The notes below the pieces were generated by a model. The model was not told the origin of the DNA, did no database searches, and worked only from the letters and a program-made list of their open reading frames with translations. The position numbers and the translations under genes were made by a program. From CAWEHU01 sp963808965 (GTDB lineage Bacteria > Pseudomonadota > Alphaproteobacteria > Acetobacterales > Acetobacteraceae), in contig CAWEHU010000011.1 in the NCBI GenBank assembly GCA_963808965.1, positions 67,400-131,399 on the forward strand: a stretch of DNA of 64,000 nucleotides. The letters run 5' to 3'. Below, piece after piece: positions 9,776 to 18,267 of this stretch (its first letter is position 1; each line of letters begins with the position of its first letter).

Positions 9776-11227
9776 ATGAGCTACTCACTCGAAGGCGAGA
9801 GCGGTCCCTGGGAGGTCGTGATCGGTCTCGAAGTCCACGCTCAGGTCATCAGCCGCGCCAAGCTGTTCAGCGGCGCCGCGACCGATTTCGGCGCCGAGCC
9901 GAACACGCAAGTGAGTTTCGTCGATGCGGCGTTTCCGGGGATGCTGCCCGTCATCAACCGGGAGTGCGTCGCACAGGCGGTACGGACGGGGCTCGGGCTG
10001 AACGCCCATATCAACGTCGTAAGTCGTTTCGACCGCAAGAACTACTTCTACGCCGATCTGCCGGCCGGGTATCAGATCAGCCAGTACCAGCATCCGGTTG
10101 TGGGCGAAGGCAAGATCGAGATCGAGCTGCCCGACGGCAGCACGAAGGAGATCGGGGTGACCCGCCTGCATCTCGAGCAGGACGCGGGCAAGTCGCTGCA
10201 TGACCAGCATCCGACCAAATCCTATATCGACCTCAACCGCGCGGGCGTCGCGCTCATGGAGATCGTGAGCGAGCCCGACCTGCGCAGCCCGGAAGAGGCG
10301 GGCGCGTATCTCCGGAAGCTGCGCACAATTCTGCGCTATCTCGGTACGTGCGACGGCAACATGGAGCAGGGCTCGATGCGCGCCGACGTGAATGTGAGCG
10401 TCCGCCGCCACAACGAGCCGTTCCGCACCCGCTGCGAGGTGAAGAACGTCAACTCGATCCGCTTCGTGATGCAGGCGATCGAGGCCGAGGCGAAGCGGCA
10501 AATCGAGGTGTGGGAATCGGGCGGCGTCGTCGAGCAGGAGACGCGCCTATTCGACAGTGCGCGGGGCGGGACGCGCAGCATGCGAAGCAAGGAAGACGCG
10601 CACGATTATCGCTACTTCCCGGACCCCGATCTCTTGCCCCTGGTGCTGGACGAGGGATGGATCGCGGAGCTGAAGTCGCGGCTGCCCGAGCTGCCGGACG
10701 CGAAGCGCGCGCGCTTCATGCGCGACTACGGGCTGCCGGTCTACGACGCCGGCGTGCTGGTAGCCGAGCAGGCCACGGCGGATTTCTACGAGACGGTGGC
10801 GAGAGGGCGCGATCCGAAACTCGCTGCCAACTGGGTCATGGGCGACCTGTTCGCGGCCCTCAACCGCACCGGGCGGACCATCCCGGAGAGTCCGGTCTCC
10901 GCGGCCTCGCTCGGCAAGCTGCTCGACTTGCTCGCGGACAACACCATCAACGGCCGGATCGCCAAGGAGGTGTTCGAGGCGATGGTCGAGACCGGCGACG
11001 ACCCCGCCGTCATCGTGGATCGCAAGGGCTTGCGGCAGGTGACGGACACAGGCGCGATCGACGCGGCGGTCGAGAAGGTGCTCGCCGCGAACGCGGATAA
11101 GGTGGCCGACTATCGCGGAGGTAAGGACAAGCTGTTCGGTTTCTTCGTCGGCCAAGTCATGAAGGCGATGGGCGGCAAGGGTAACCCGGCGCTGGTGAAC
11201 GAGGCGCTGAAGCGAAAACTCTCGTAG
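9776..11227 (+). CDS. gatB: Asp-tRNA(Asn)/Glu-tRNA(Gln) amidotransferase subunit B
   Basis: Kinase/transamidase subunit that phosphorylates the mischarged Asp or Glu on tRNA and swaps in ammonia delivered from GatA. The N-terminal WEVVIGLEVHAQV and the blocks FYADLPAGYQISQYQ and YIDLNRAGVALMEIVSEPDLRS (split by ordinary residues) are diagnostic, and the C-terminal YqeY/tail domain is present (NPALVNEALKRKL). 483 residues, full length. The ATG at 9776 is chosen because it begins the conserved N-terminus and sits four bases after gatA. Confidence 0.97.
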   Translation: MSYSLEGESGPWEVVIGLEVHAQVISRAKLFSGAATDFGAEPNTQVSFVDAAFPGMLPVINRECVAQAVRTGLGLNAHINVVSRFDRKNYFYADLPAGYQISQYQHPVVGEGKIEIELPDGSTKEIGVTRLHLEQDAGKSLHDQHPTKSYIDLNRAGVALMEIVSEPDLRSPEEAGAYLRKLRTILRYLGTCDGNMEQGSMRADVNVSVRRHNEPFRTRCEVKNVNSIRFVMQAIEAEAKRQIEVWESGGVVEQETRLFDSARGGTRSMRSKEDAHDYRYFPDPDLLPLVLDEGWIAELKSRLPELPDAKRARFMRDYGLPVYDAGVLVAEQATADFYETVARGRDPKLAANWVMGDLFAALNRTGRTIPESPVSAASLGKLLDLLADNTINGRIAKEVFEAMVETGDDPAVIVDRKGLRQVTDTGAIDAAVEKVLAANADKVADYRGGKDKLFGFFVGQVMKAMGGKGNPALVNEALKRKLS

Positions 11228-11237
11228 GAGGAAGGCG

Positions 11238-11864
11238 ATGGCGATCGAACTGCACGCCTACAACACGCCGAACGGGCGCAAGATCAGCGTCGCGCTCGAG
11301 GAGATGGAGCTGCCGTACCGGGTGCATGTCGTCGACATCACCAAAGGCCAGCAATTCGATCCCGCCTTTCTGAAGATCAGCCCGAACAACAAGATTCCGG
11401 CGATCGTGGACCCGGACGGCCCCGGCGGCGAGCCGATCAGCGTCTTCGAGTCCGGGGCGATCCTCATCTATCTCGGCCAGAAGACGGGGAAGTTCTGGCC
11501 GGCGGACCGGCGCGCGCAGGTCCCGGTGCTGGAATGGCTGATGTGGCAGATGGGCGGCTTCGGACCCATGCCGGGACAGGTGCATCACTTCCTGCAAGTG
11601 GAGAACGAGCAGGACCGGCGCTATGGGCTGGAGCGCTACACAAAGGAGACGCGCCGGCTTTACGGGGTGCTGGACAAGCGGCTCGGCGAGGTCGCGTTCG
11701 TGGCGGGCGACATTTCCATCGCCGACTTCGCGATCCTAGGCTGGGCCTGGCGGCATGAGCGCCACAAGGTGGATCTGGCGGACTTTCCGAACGTGAAGCG
11801 CTGGTTCGCGGCGATCATGGCCCGCCCCGGCGTGACGCGTGGCTTCGAGGTTGCCCTGAGCTGA
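11238..11864 (+). CDS. Glutathione S-transferase family protein (Nu-class, YfcG-like)
   Basis: Thioredoxin-fold N-terminal domain followed by an all-alpha C-terminal domain, 208 residues. The N-terminal YNTPNGRKISVALEEM and the ESGAILIYLG glutathione-contact segment match YfcG/YghU-type Nu-class enzymes. These use a Thr/Asn rather than a Cys or Tyr near the N-terminus and act as disulfide-bond reductases on glutathione-linked substrates. The C-terminal domain shows MWQMGGFGPMPGQ, also typical. It follows gatB by about ten bases with an AGGAGG ribosome site and may share its transcript. The physiological substrate is unknown. Confidence 0.85.
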   Translation: MAIELHAYNTPNGRKISVALEEMELPYRVHVVDITKGQQFDPAFLKISPNNKIPAIVDPDGPGGEPISVFESGAILIYLGQKTGKFWPADRRAQVPVLEWLMWQMGGFGPMPGQVHHFLQVENEQDRRYGLERYTKETRRLYGVLDKRLGEVAFVAGDISIADFAILGWAWRHERHKVDLADFPNVKRWFAAIMARPGVTRGFEVALS

Positions 11865-11966
11865 CCCTGCTCGCGGTTTGAGGCTGGACGCTGGCCCGCC
11901 GAGGCCGTAGAAGCACGCCTGCAAACGCCGTGTCCGTCCCTTTCGGGGCCGGGTAGCACTCCCGGC

Positions 11967-12059
11967 GGAGGGGTGGCCGAGCGGCTGAAGGCGGCGGTTT
12001 GCTAAACCGTTATACGGGGTCAACCCGTATCGTGGGTTCGAATCCCATCCCCTCCGCCA
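11967..12059 (+). tRNA. tRNA-Ser (anticodon GCT)
   Basis: Complete 93-base serine tRNA including the encoded CCA. The acceptor stem GGAGGGG pairs with CCCCTCC. The anticodon stem CGGT/ACCG encloses the loop TTGCTAA with GCT at 12001-12003. A long variable arm (ACGGGGTCAACCCGT) and a T arm with GGTTCGAATCC are present. It reads AGC and AGT codons. Confidence 0.97.
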
Positions 12060-12233
12060 ATTTCGACGCAATTGAAACAACTTGTCGAGCTTTCGAGCTG
12101 CCGTCCCCGCAACTGTCCCCACAATGGGAAAGGATGCAGGCCAACGCGGGCACCTTGTGGTGCCGACCTTTGCCACCGCACCCACGAAAAAACGGTCACT
12201 TGGACGGTCTGACCGCCAGTTGCGAAACTCGGG

Positions 12234-12728
12234 CTAGGGAGCGAAGCGAAACGCTTCCATCCTGGCGAGCGAGTCCCTCGTCGCTCCCGGGAATACGACA
12301 CCGTAGGTCTTTGCGTCGCTCGTAAGGGAGGGGACGGCTTGGCCCTCTCCGGCGAATATAGGCATCCTACCGAGGAGACCGGGTTCGAACCGCAAGCGCT
12401 CGAACGGCACGGCTACGAATTTGCCGCGCACTCTGCCGAGCGACAAGATCACCTGATCCACCCTGCCGTCATCGGTGATCAGCAGATCGTTGATGGTGGC
12501 GATCCGCCGGCCATTGTCACCGAAGACCGCAGCACCGATCACGGTCCGCCCGCGCCAATCGTTCTGGGATTTCAGCACCGACCCAACAGGAACAGAGGCA
12601 TTGCCGGCAGCGGGCTGTTGGTTGGCGGCCGCCCTGGGCGGGCTGGCAGGAGGAGCTTGCGCGAGGGACGGTGCAACGAGCAGGGCCGCGAGGCCCGCCA
12701 CGATCCCGATCGAGCGAAAACGGTCCAT
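12234..12728 (-). CDS. Exported PRC-barrel domain protein
   Basis: A 164-residue protein with a clear signal peptide (MDRFRSIGIVAGLAALLVAPSLAQA), a short Ala/Pro/Gln linker and a PRC-barrel-like domain. In that domain GRTVIGAAVFGDNGRRIATI, then NDLLITDDGRVDQVILSLG, give the usual paired beta pattern of this fold. PRC-barrel proteins bind other proteins or small ligands in settings ranging from photosynthetic reaction centres to rRNA maturation, so no specific role can be assigned. Export suggests an envelope function. It stands alone, reading towards tRNA-Ser. Confidence 0.7.
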   Translation of the reverse strand: MDRFRSIGIVAGLAALLVAPSLAQAPPASPPRAAANQQPAAGNASVPVGSVLKSQNDWRGRTVIGAAVFGDNGRRIATINDLLITDDGRVDQVILSLGRVRGKFVAVPFERLRFEPGLLGRMPIFAGEGQAVPSLTSDAKTYGVVFPGATRDSLARMEAFRFAP

Positions 12729-13040
12729 TGTTCACTCCTTGCTTGGGCTGTTGCTCTATTAGGCCGCCGACCCGCCAAAGTCCGTGACGTCCCGGCGCGC
12801 GGTACAGAAAAGGCAATCGAGACCGTACGGAGCGGAGAGGCGGAGCCACGCTAAATGCTGCGCCCCGGCGTGGCTGAACGCGGAGACGAAGCCGGGCTCA
12901 TCCGTAGAACGGACCCACTTCCCGGCGCAGTGCTGGAGCGCCCGCTTCGCTGCGCCGGCTGCGGAAAGGACGGGGCCGCGTTGATCGTATGCAAGCCGGT
13001 AAACGGTGCCGCTAAACCGACGGCAAATACACCCTCTGTC
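12729..13040. other. Intergenic stretch, possible remnant of a small zinc-finger protein
   Basis: About 310 bases between the divergently placed PRC-barrel start and the dehydrogenase stop. The plus frame 12855-13064 contains LERPLRCAGCGKDGA, which resembles the C-terminal Cys-x2-Cys tail of small alphaproteobacterial zinc-ribbon proteins. It lacks a convincing start, ribosome site or partner cysteines, so it is noted only as a possible relic. No RNA gene was seen. Confidence 0.3.
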
Positions 13041-13964
13041 TCAGCTTTTTGGGATCGCTGTTAGCGAAACCCCGTTCAACTCGGCCACGATGTCCGAAAG
13101 CATCGGGACATAGTCCTCACCGCGACCGCTCCCTACTGCCAGCGCGAAGGAGTTGCGGACAGCGGCTCCGACCGGGTTGGCGACGCCTGACGCGTTCGCC
13201 AACCCGGAGAGGTAGCTCACGTCCTTCAGGCCGTTGCGCAACGAAAATCTGTGCGCGTCGCGGTCACGCTCCAGCACATATTTGAAGAACGTCTGATAGA
13301 ACCCGCAATCCATGCGGCCGCCCCGGATGACGCTATCGAACACCTGGGGCGTCAGTCCCACCTTCGCCCCCAGCATCAGCGCCTCGGAGTAGAGCGCAGC
13401 GTAGCCCATCGAGAGGAAATTGTTGAGCAGCTTCATCGCGTGGCCAGTGCCGGTCGGCCCCGTGGGGATAATCCGCTTGGCAAACGCCTCGAGCACAGGT
13501 CGTGCCCGATCTACGATAGCCGGCTCGCCACCCACCATCACATCCAGCGTGCCCTCCCAGGCATCCTTCGGTGTGCGGCCGAGCGGCGCGTCGATGAGCG
13601 TGATACTCTTCGAAGCAAGGTCTGCGGCAAGCCGCGTTGTGACGGACGGATCGGACGTCGAGCAATCGATGATGAGAAGCGGCCTTTTCGCAGCAGCGAG
13701 GCCATCCGGGCCGTTGACGACAGAATCGACTTGTGGGCTGCCCGTTACGCAGAGCACGATAACATCGCTCTGCAGCGCGAGGCCACGAGCCGTCGTCGCC
13801 TCTTGTGCACCGCGATTCTTGAGGTCTTCGATCGGCTGGCGATTGCGATGACCCAGAACAGTGAGCGGCCACCCCTTTTCAAGGAGGTTCTTGGCCATGC
13901 CATGTCCCATCAAGCCCACGCCGACGAAGCCGATCTTTTCACGAGTCAACACACCCTCCCCCAT
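13041..13964 (-). CDS. NAD(P)-dependent oxidoreductase, 3-hydroxyisobutyrate dehydrogenase family
   Basis: Beta-hydroxyacid dehydrogenase: an N-terminal Rossmann domain with EKIGFVGVGLMGHGMAKNL, the substrate-binding IDCSTSDPSV segment, DAPLGRTPKDAWEGTL and the catalytic-Lys region GPTGTGHAMKLLNNFLSMG. About 307 residues, normal for the family (3-hydroxyisobutyrate dehydrogenase, tartronate semialdehyde reductase, and others). Start options are ATG 13964, or a TTG at 13949 placed after a GGGGAGG ribosome site; the first is listed. It is divergent from an MFS transporter of the organic-acid type and the two share a short promoter region, which suggests uptake and oxidation of a hydroxy acid. 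The substrate itself is a guess. Confidence 0.85.
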   Translation of the reverse strand: MGEGVLTREKIGFVGVGLMGHGMAKNLLEKGWPLTVLGHRNRQPIEDLKNRGAQEATTARGLALQSDVIVLCVTGSPQVDSVVNGPDGLAAAKRPLLIIDCSTSDPSVTTRLAADLASKSITLIDAPLGRTPKDAWEGTLDVMVGGEPAIVDRARPVLEAFAKRIIPTGPTGTGHAMKLLNNFLSMGYAALYSEALMLGAKVGLTPQVFDSVIRGGRMDCGFYQTFFKYVLERDRDAHRFSLRNGLKDVSYLSGLANASGVANPVGAAVRNSFALAVGSGRGEDYVPMLSDIVAELNGVSLTAIPKS

Positions 13965-14019
13965 GGCCTTCCAGTAAGCCTTCTTGCATTGTGACATCAA
14001 CAAGACGAGGAGACGGACG

Positions 14020-15327
14020 ATGATCCCAGCCACGCCACGTATCAAGGCTGCCCAGCGTACCGTCCTGATTCTGCTCGTCGCCGCCGGGGTCCTCAACTAT
14101 ATCGATCGGGCCACCCTCTCGATCGCCAATCCGCTGATCCGGCACGACCTTAACCTGTCATTGGCCGACATGGGCCTGCTGCTCTCGGCCTTCCTGTGGG
14201 CCTACGCCTTCTCGCAGCTCCCGGCCGGAGCGCTGGTAGACCGGTTCGGGCCGCGGCTGATGCTGACCGTCAGTCTCGGGCTTTGGTCCCTAGCCCAGCT
14301 TCTGGGCGGGTTGGTCACCGGCTTTGGCACCTTCTTTGGCGCCCGCGTGCTGCTGGGTGCCGGCGAATCACCGACGTTCCCCACCTGCGCCCGCATCACC
14401 CGCGACTGGTTCAACGTGCGCAGCCGTGGCACCGCGACCGGGATTTGGAACTGCTCCTCTACCCTCGGCACCGCTATCTCGGCGCCACTGCTCACCTTCA
14501 TGATGCTGTCCCTCAGCTGGCGCTGGATGTTCGTGATCATGGGTCTCGTGGGACTGGTCATGGCGCTGGGGTTCTATGTCATGCACCGCGACCCCGGCGA
14601 AATTATGCTGACCGAGGCCGAAAAGGAGCATCTTAGCGAAGGCGACCTGGGGGCCCGGCCCGCCCCGGTGACATGGCGGGACTGGCGGCGGCTGCTCGAG
14701 TACCGCACGACTTGGGGCATGGTCGTTGGCTATTTCGGCACGATCTATATCACTTGGATCTACACCGCCTGGCTGCCCGGCTATCTTGAAATCGAACGTC
14801 ACATCGATATCGCTAGTGCCGGTTGGTTGACGGCGGTGCCGTTCCTATTCGGCGTGATCGGCAGCGTGCTCGGCGGCCGCTTCGCCGACGTCCTGGTCCG
14901 TCATGGCGTGTCGCCCATGAACAGCCGCAAGCTGCCGATGACGGCCTCGCTCGTGCTGACCGGCCTATTCACCGTGTTGGCGGCGGAGGTGGCGAGCAGT
15001 CTTGTATCGATCATCTGCATCTCGGCCTCAATGTTCCTGGTCTACGTCTCGAGCACGACGGCATGGGCGATGGCCCCGATCGCCGCCCCCGCTAACGCGA
15101 CCGCCTCGATCGGCGCGATGCAGAATTTCGGCGGCTATCTCGGCGGCGCGCTCGCCCCGACGGTCACGGGCTTCATCGTCCAGGGCACGGGCTCCTTCGA
15201 GCCGGCCTTCCTGGTCGCCGCTGCCGTCGCCGTGGTCGCCGCGATCGGCTATTTCCTGTTGGTTGGCGCCGCGATCCCGCCCGCCGAGGCGATCCAGCCG
15301 GCCGGTGCGATTGGCACGCCGGCTTAG
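14020..15327 (+). CDS. MFS transporter, anion:cation symporter type
   Basis: Twelve-helix major facilitator protein of 435 residues. The N-terminal half shows VLNYIDRATLSIANPLI, LLLSAFLWAYAFSQLPAG and the MFS motif LVDRFGPR. The helix 4-5 region FFGARVLLGAGESPTFP followed by DWFNVRSRGTATG is typical of the galactonate/glucarate/phthalate (ACS) transporters. A GAGGAG ribosome site precedes the ATG at 14020. Divergent from a hydroxyacid dehydrogenase, so a sugar acid or hydroxy acid is the likely cargo. A 7-bp GC hairpin follows the stop at 15364-15383. Confidence 0.85.
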   Translation: MIPATPRIKAAQRTVLILLVAAGVLNYIDRATLSIANPLIRHDLNLSLADMGLLLSAFLWAYAFSQLPAGALVDRFGPRLMLTVSLGLWSLAQLLGGLVTGFGTFFGARVLLGAGESPTFPTCARITRDWFNVRSRGTATGIWNCSSTLGTAISAPLLTFMMLSLSWRWMFVIMGLVGLVMALGFYVMHRDPGEIMLTEAEKEHLSEGDLGARPAPVTWRDWRRLLEYRTTWGMVVGYFGTIYITWIYTAWLPGYLEIERHIDIASAGWLTAVPFLFGVIGSVLGGRFADVLVRHGVSPMNSRKLPMTASLVLTGLFTVLAAEVASSLVSIICISASMFLVYVSSTTAWAMAPIAAPANATASIGAMQNFGGYLGGALAPTVTGFIVQGTGSFEPAFLVAAAVAVVAAIGYFLLVGAAIPPAEAIQPAGAIGTPA

Positions 15328-16150
15328 AGCCGATCCCGCTCGGTAGAATCACCAAACGGTCCACGAGCCGGTGAATCGGCTCGCAAAAGAAGCTAGAGTA
15401 GCGCCCCGCGACAGCGATGGCGGATGGCTTGGCGCGTCTCGGAAAGTTTCGTCCAAAGGACATCCTCTCCGGCGATTCTCACATGTCCTAGATAACTGCC
15501 CGGCCGGATGGCGGCTTGGCTGGTACTGCCCGCGTGGAGGGCGATATGGATCGGGGTTCGTCTTTCCCGCCCCTCGATCTGATGACGTGCACCGCAATAA
15601 GATCAACATCGTTGAAGGGAGCCGAGCCGGTTTTACGGAATCCGTTCGGCTTGTAACGGCCGGTGTGTCGAGCTGCTCTTTTCATAATGACTGATGGGAG
15701 CAGCCCATAGTTGCGCCGGCAACGCCAACTCATCGGCTAGATTGATGGACGCGCTGCTGAACCAACTAAGGTCGATCCGACTGCCACTCTTTTCTTGTTT
15801 TGCAACACAACCTAGAAGCGCAGCTACGGCCTGCAACGAAGGCGATGGCGCGGAACTGCAAAAGCCGCGCTGCAAGTTCAACTCACCGCTGTGGCTTACA
15901 ATCTTCGACGCTTTCTCACCCTGCTTTCATTCCAGTCCGCATAGCTTGCCGAACCATCACCCTGCGCCAGCTCACGAAGACCTCTTCCGGCGTGCGCCGC
16001 AACGGCGCCGAGCGACAAGAAAGCCCAGCAAGGCGGACAAATTACGCGAAATCATTCGCCCGCGCAAGGTCTCCTAATAGAACGGCCTAATGCACGCCAA
16101 TAAGCGGCGAAGCATGGCCGCTTGACCCGAACTCGTTGACCGACGCGGTA
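15328..16150. other. Gene-poor stretch of about 820 bases
   Basis: No recognisable gene. Base composition is visibly more even than in the flanking genes, and the open frames (such as 15694-16077 plus and 15633-15881 minus) have mixed, unbiased codons and no conserved motif. The hairpin CGAGCCG-gtgaat-CGGCTCG at 15364-15383 could be a weak terminator for the MFS gene but lacks a T-run on the plus strand. The plus frame ending near 16077 finishes in a basic stretch SKADKLREIIRPRKVS that could be a fragment of a lost gene. Confidence 0.4.
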
Positions 16151-16405
16151 TCAATACGGCCGGTAATACACCGGCGGCGGTGGATAATACGGGACGCGCG
16201 GATAGTAGACCGGCGGCGGCGCGTAGACCGGCGGTGCGTAATAGCGCGGCGGGCGGTACGCCCAATACGGGGGAGGAGGATAGCGCCGGTAATCGTAGTT
16301 GGGGTGCCAACGCCCCCAACGGTCATACCAGGCATGGGCGGGAGAGAATGCGGCCATGGCGCCGAGCGCATTCGCGACCACGAGAAGCATCAGTAGCGCG
16401 CGCAT
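16151..16405 (-). CDS. Small exported Pro/Tyr-rich protein
   Basis: An 84-residue protein: a signal peptide (MRALLMLLVVANALGAMAAF...AHA) followed by a low-complexity tail built from repeated PPPVYY, YAPP and RYYAPP units ending in VYYRPY. Such Pro/Tyr-rich tails occur in many small alphaproteobacterial envelope proteins of unknown role. The start at MRALLM is preferred to one four codons upstream because it begins the signal sequence and follows a GGAGG ribosome site (gcattggaggactcc). It stands alone. Confidence 0.6.
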   Translation of the reverse strand: MRALLMLLVVANALGAMAAFSPAHAWYDRWGRWHPNYDYRRYPPPPYWAYRPPRYYAPPVYAPPPVYYPRVPYYPPPPVYYRPY

Positions 16406-16495
16406 GGAGTCCTCCAATGCCGGACGGTCCTTGGGTCTGCGCCGATTTACGGTGCCGTCATGGCAAGAATTAGACGGTGAGCCTCGCCGTTCCGG

Positions 16496-16963
16496 CTAGG
16501 GGTGCTTATGAATCGGGTCCACCCAGTAGACCGCTTCTGGCTTCTCCACCGGCTCGATGTCCAGGTTGACCACCACCGCCTCATTGTCGCTGCGCACCAG
16601 CACGCATTCCAGCGGCTCCTCGGTGCTGGCGTTGATCTCCTGGTGCGGGACATAGGGCGGCACGTAGATGAAGTCGCCGGGCTCGGCCTCCGCGACATAT
16701 TCCAGCCGCTCGCCCCAGCGCATGCGAGCCTTGCCGCGCACGACGTAGATCACGCTCTCCAAAGAGCCGTGGTGGTGCGCGCCGGTCTTGGCGTTGGGAT
16801 CGATCCGCACCGTGCCGGCCCAGATCTTCTGGGCGCCGACCCGCGCCGCGTTGATGGCCGCTTCCCGCTGCATGCCCGGGGTCTGCGCGGTATTGGGGTC
16901 AAGGCGGTCGCCCTTGATGACGCGCACGCCATGCTCGCGCCAGTCCGGATGGGTCTCGGTCAT
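16496..16963 (-). CDS. Cupin-domain protein
   Basis: Single-domain cupin of 155 residues. Both cupin motifs are present: GAHHHGSLESVIYVVRGKAR, providing His ligands and the conserved Gly, and PGDFIYVPPYVPHQEIN, with the second His. A metal-binding double-stranded beta-helix is therefore likely. Cupins range from dioxygenases and isomerases to sensors, and nothing nearby fixes this one. The start is placed at MTETHPD; an upstream in-frame ATG at 16987 would add a basic MGKTRRAA. Confidence 0.75.
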   Translation of the reverse strand: MTETHPDWREHGVRVIKGDRLDPNTAQTPGMQREAAINAARVGAQKIWAGTVRIDPNAKTGAHHHGSLESVIYVVRGKARMRWGERLEYVAEAEPGDFIYVPPYVPHQEINASTEEPLECVLVRSDNEAVVVNLDIEPVEKPEAVYWVDPIHKHP

Positions 16964-17178
16964 CGCCGCTCTCCTCGTCTTGCCCACATATGGAGCTATT
17001 TACGGCGCTTGGCGACGCGCAGCCCTCCAAGGAGGGTTTCGTGACCCGGCTTGCCTCCCATCACACTCAGAGCCCTGAGACGGTGCTATTCGCGAACGCT
17101 CGCGTCCGCGTGCTGCTGTCGAGCCAAGACAGGGGCGGCAGCTTCGGCTTGATGGAATTCGTCGATCTAGCGGAACGG

Positions 17179-17254
17179 TGGTGGAGCTGAGGGGAATCGA
17201 ACCCCTGACCTCCTCATTGCGAACGAGGCGCTCTCCCAACTGAGCTACAGCCCC
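17179..17254 (-). tRNA. tRNA-Ala (anticodon CGC)
   Basis: Seventy-six bases including encoded CCA. The minus strand reads GGGGCTGTAGCTCAGTTGGG for the acceptor and D arms. The anticodon loop TTCGCAA (anticodon CGC) is closed by CCTCG/TGAGG, and the T arm holds GGTTCGATTCC. The acceptor GGGGCTG pairs with CAGCTCC with one wobble. It reads GCG codons. Confidence 0.95.
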
Positions 17255-17388
17255 GCCCCGCGTCTGGGAACGTCCGTTCCCGCAGGGCGCGGACAATGCT
17301 TAGCGGGTGCCCGCAAGTCAAGCGCGTGTCCTGGCCCGGCACTGTAGTAGAACGACGCTGTTGCTGCGCCCCTGGAGACAAAGCCCGG

Positions 17389-18147
17389 ATGAGTTTTTCG
17401 GATCAAAATCCCGGCCCAAGCCGGCCGGAGCAGCCGCCCGCCAATGGCGAGCCGCCCGCGTGGCAAGCGCGCCGGCTGTTGCGGGAAGCGCGGGTCGCCA
17501 CCTTGGCCACCGCCGTCCAGGGGCAGCCCTTCGCCTCGCTCGTCACCCCCGCCTGCGCGCCCGACCTTTCGCCGCTGCTGCTGCTTTCCTCGCTCGCTGA
17601 GCACACTCGCCACCTTCGGGTGGAGCCGCGTTGCGCGCTGATGGTCACGGGAGTGCCGGAAACGCTGAACCCGCAGACGGCGCCACGGCTCACCTTGACG
17701 GGGGTGGCCGAACCGCTGGACGATCCGGGCCTCAAGGCCCGCTGGCTGGCGCGACATCCGTACGCGGGCTTGTACGCCGATTTCGGCGATTTTTCGCTCT
17801 GGCGCATGAGAATTGGCGGCGCGCTCCTGGTCGGGGGATTCGCCCGCGCCCGACGGCTCCGGCCGGCCGATCTGCTGCCCGGCGCGGATGCCGTCGCGGC
17901 TATCGCCGAAGCCGAGCCCTCCATTCTCGCCCACTGTAACGGGGACCATGCGGACGCGCTCGCCGCGATCGCCGGCGCGGCGGGGGGCGGGCTCGGGCCC
18001 TGGCGGATGATCGCGGTCGATACCGACGGGTTCGATCTCGGGCAGAGCGAGCGGGTGCTGCGTATCCCGTGGCCGGCCCCGGTCGCGAACCCCGAGGGCG
18101 TCCGCGCCGCGTTGATCGCGCTGGCGCGGGCGGCGCGGGGAAGCTAA
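17389..18147 (+). CDS. HugZ-family haem-utilisation/pyridoxamine 5'-phosphate oxidase-like protein
   Basis: 252 residues: an N-terminal split-barrel flavin-binding-like domain (ARRLLREARVATLATAVQGQ, then PFASLVTPACAPDLSPLLLLS) and a C-terminal DUF2470-type domain beginning ILAHCNGDHADALAAIAG. That two-domain order is typical of HugZ/HutZ-like proteins, some of which bind or degrade haem; many others have no proven activity. The His of the DUF2470 segment (CNGDHADAL) is present. The start at 17389 is chosen because upstream in-frame codons have no family similarity. No haem transport genes lie nearby, so the haem link is only a family-level inference. Confidence 0.75.
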   Translation: MSFSDQNPGPSRPEQPPANGEPPAWQARRLLREARVATLATAVQGQPFASLVTPACAPDLSPLLLLSSLAEHTRHLRVEPRCALMVTGVPETLNPQTAPRLTLTGVAEPLDDPGLKARWLARHPYAGLYADFGDFSLWRMRIGGALLVGGFARARRLRPADLLPGADAVAAIAEAEPSILAHCNGDHADALAAIAGAAGGGLGPWRMIAVDTDGFDLGQSERVLRIPWPAPVANPEGVRAALIALARAARGS

Positions 18148-18267
18148 GCAGAAGCCGTTGCGGAAGGCTGGACCGGCCCCCGCCCGCCCCGTAAAAGCCG
18201 GGCAAGCATCGTATTCCGCTGCTCCAGCTTGGGTTCTGGCAGCAGTCTACCCAGAGGAGCCCAGACT

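Noticed and set aside
12060..12233. Phage attachment site or integrase remnant next to tRNA-Ser
   Set aside because: No direct repeat of the tRNA 3' end and no integrase motif were found nearby.
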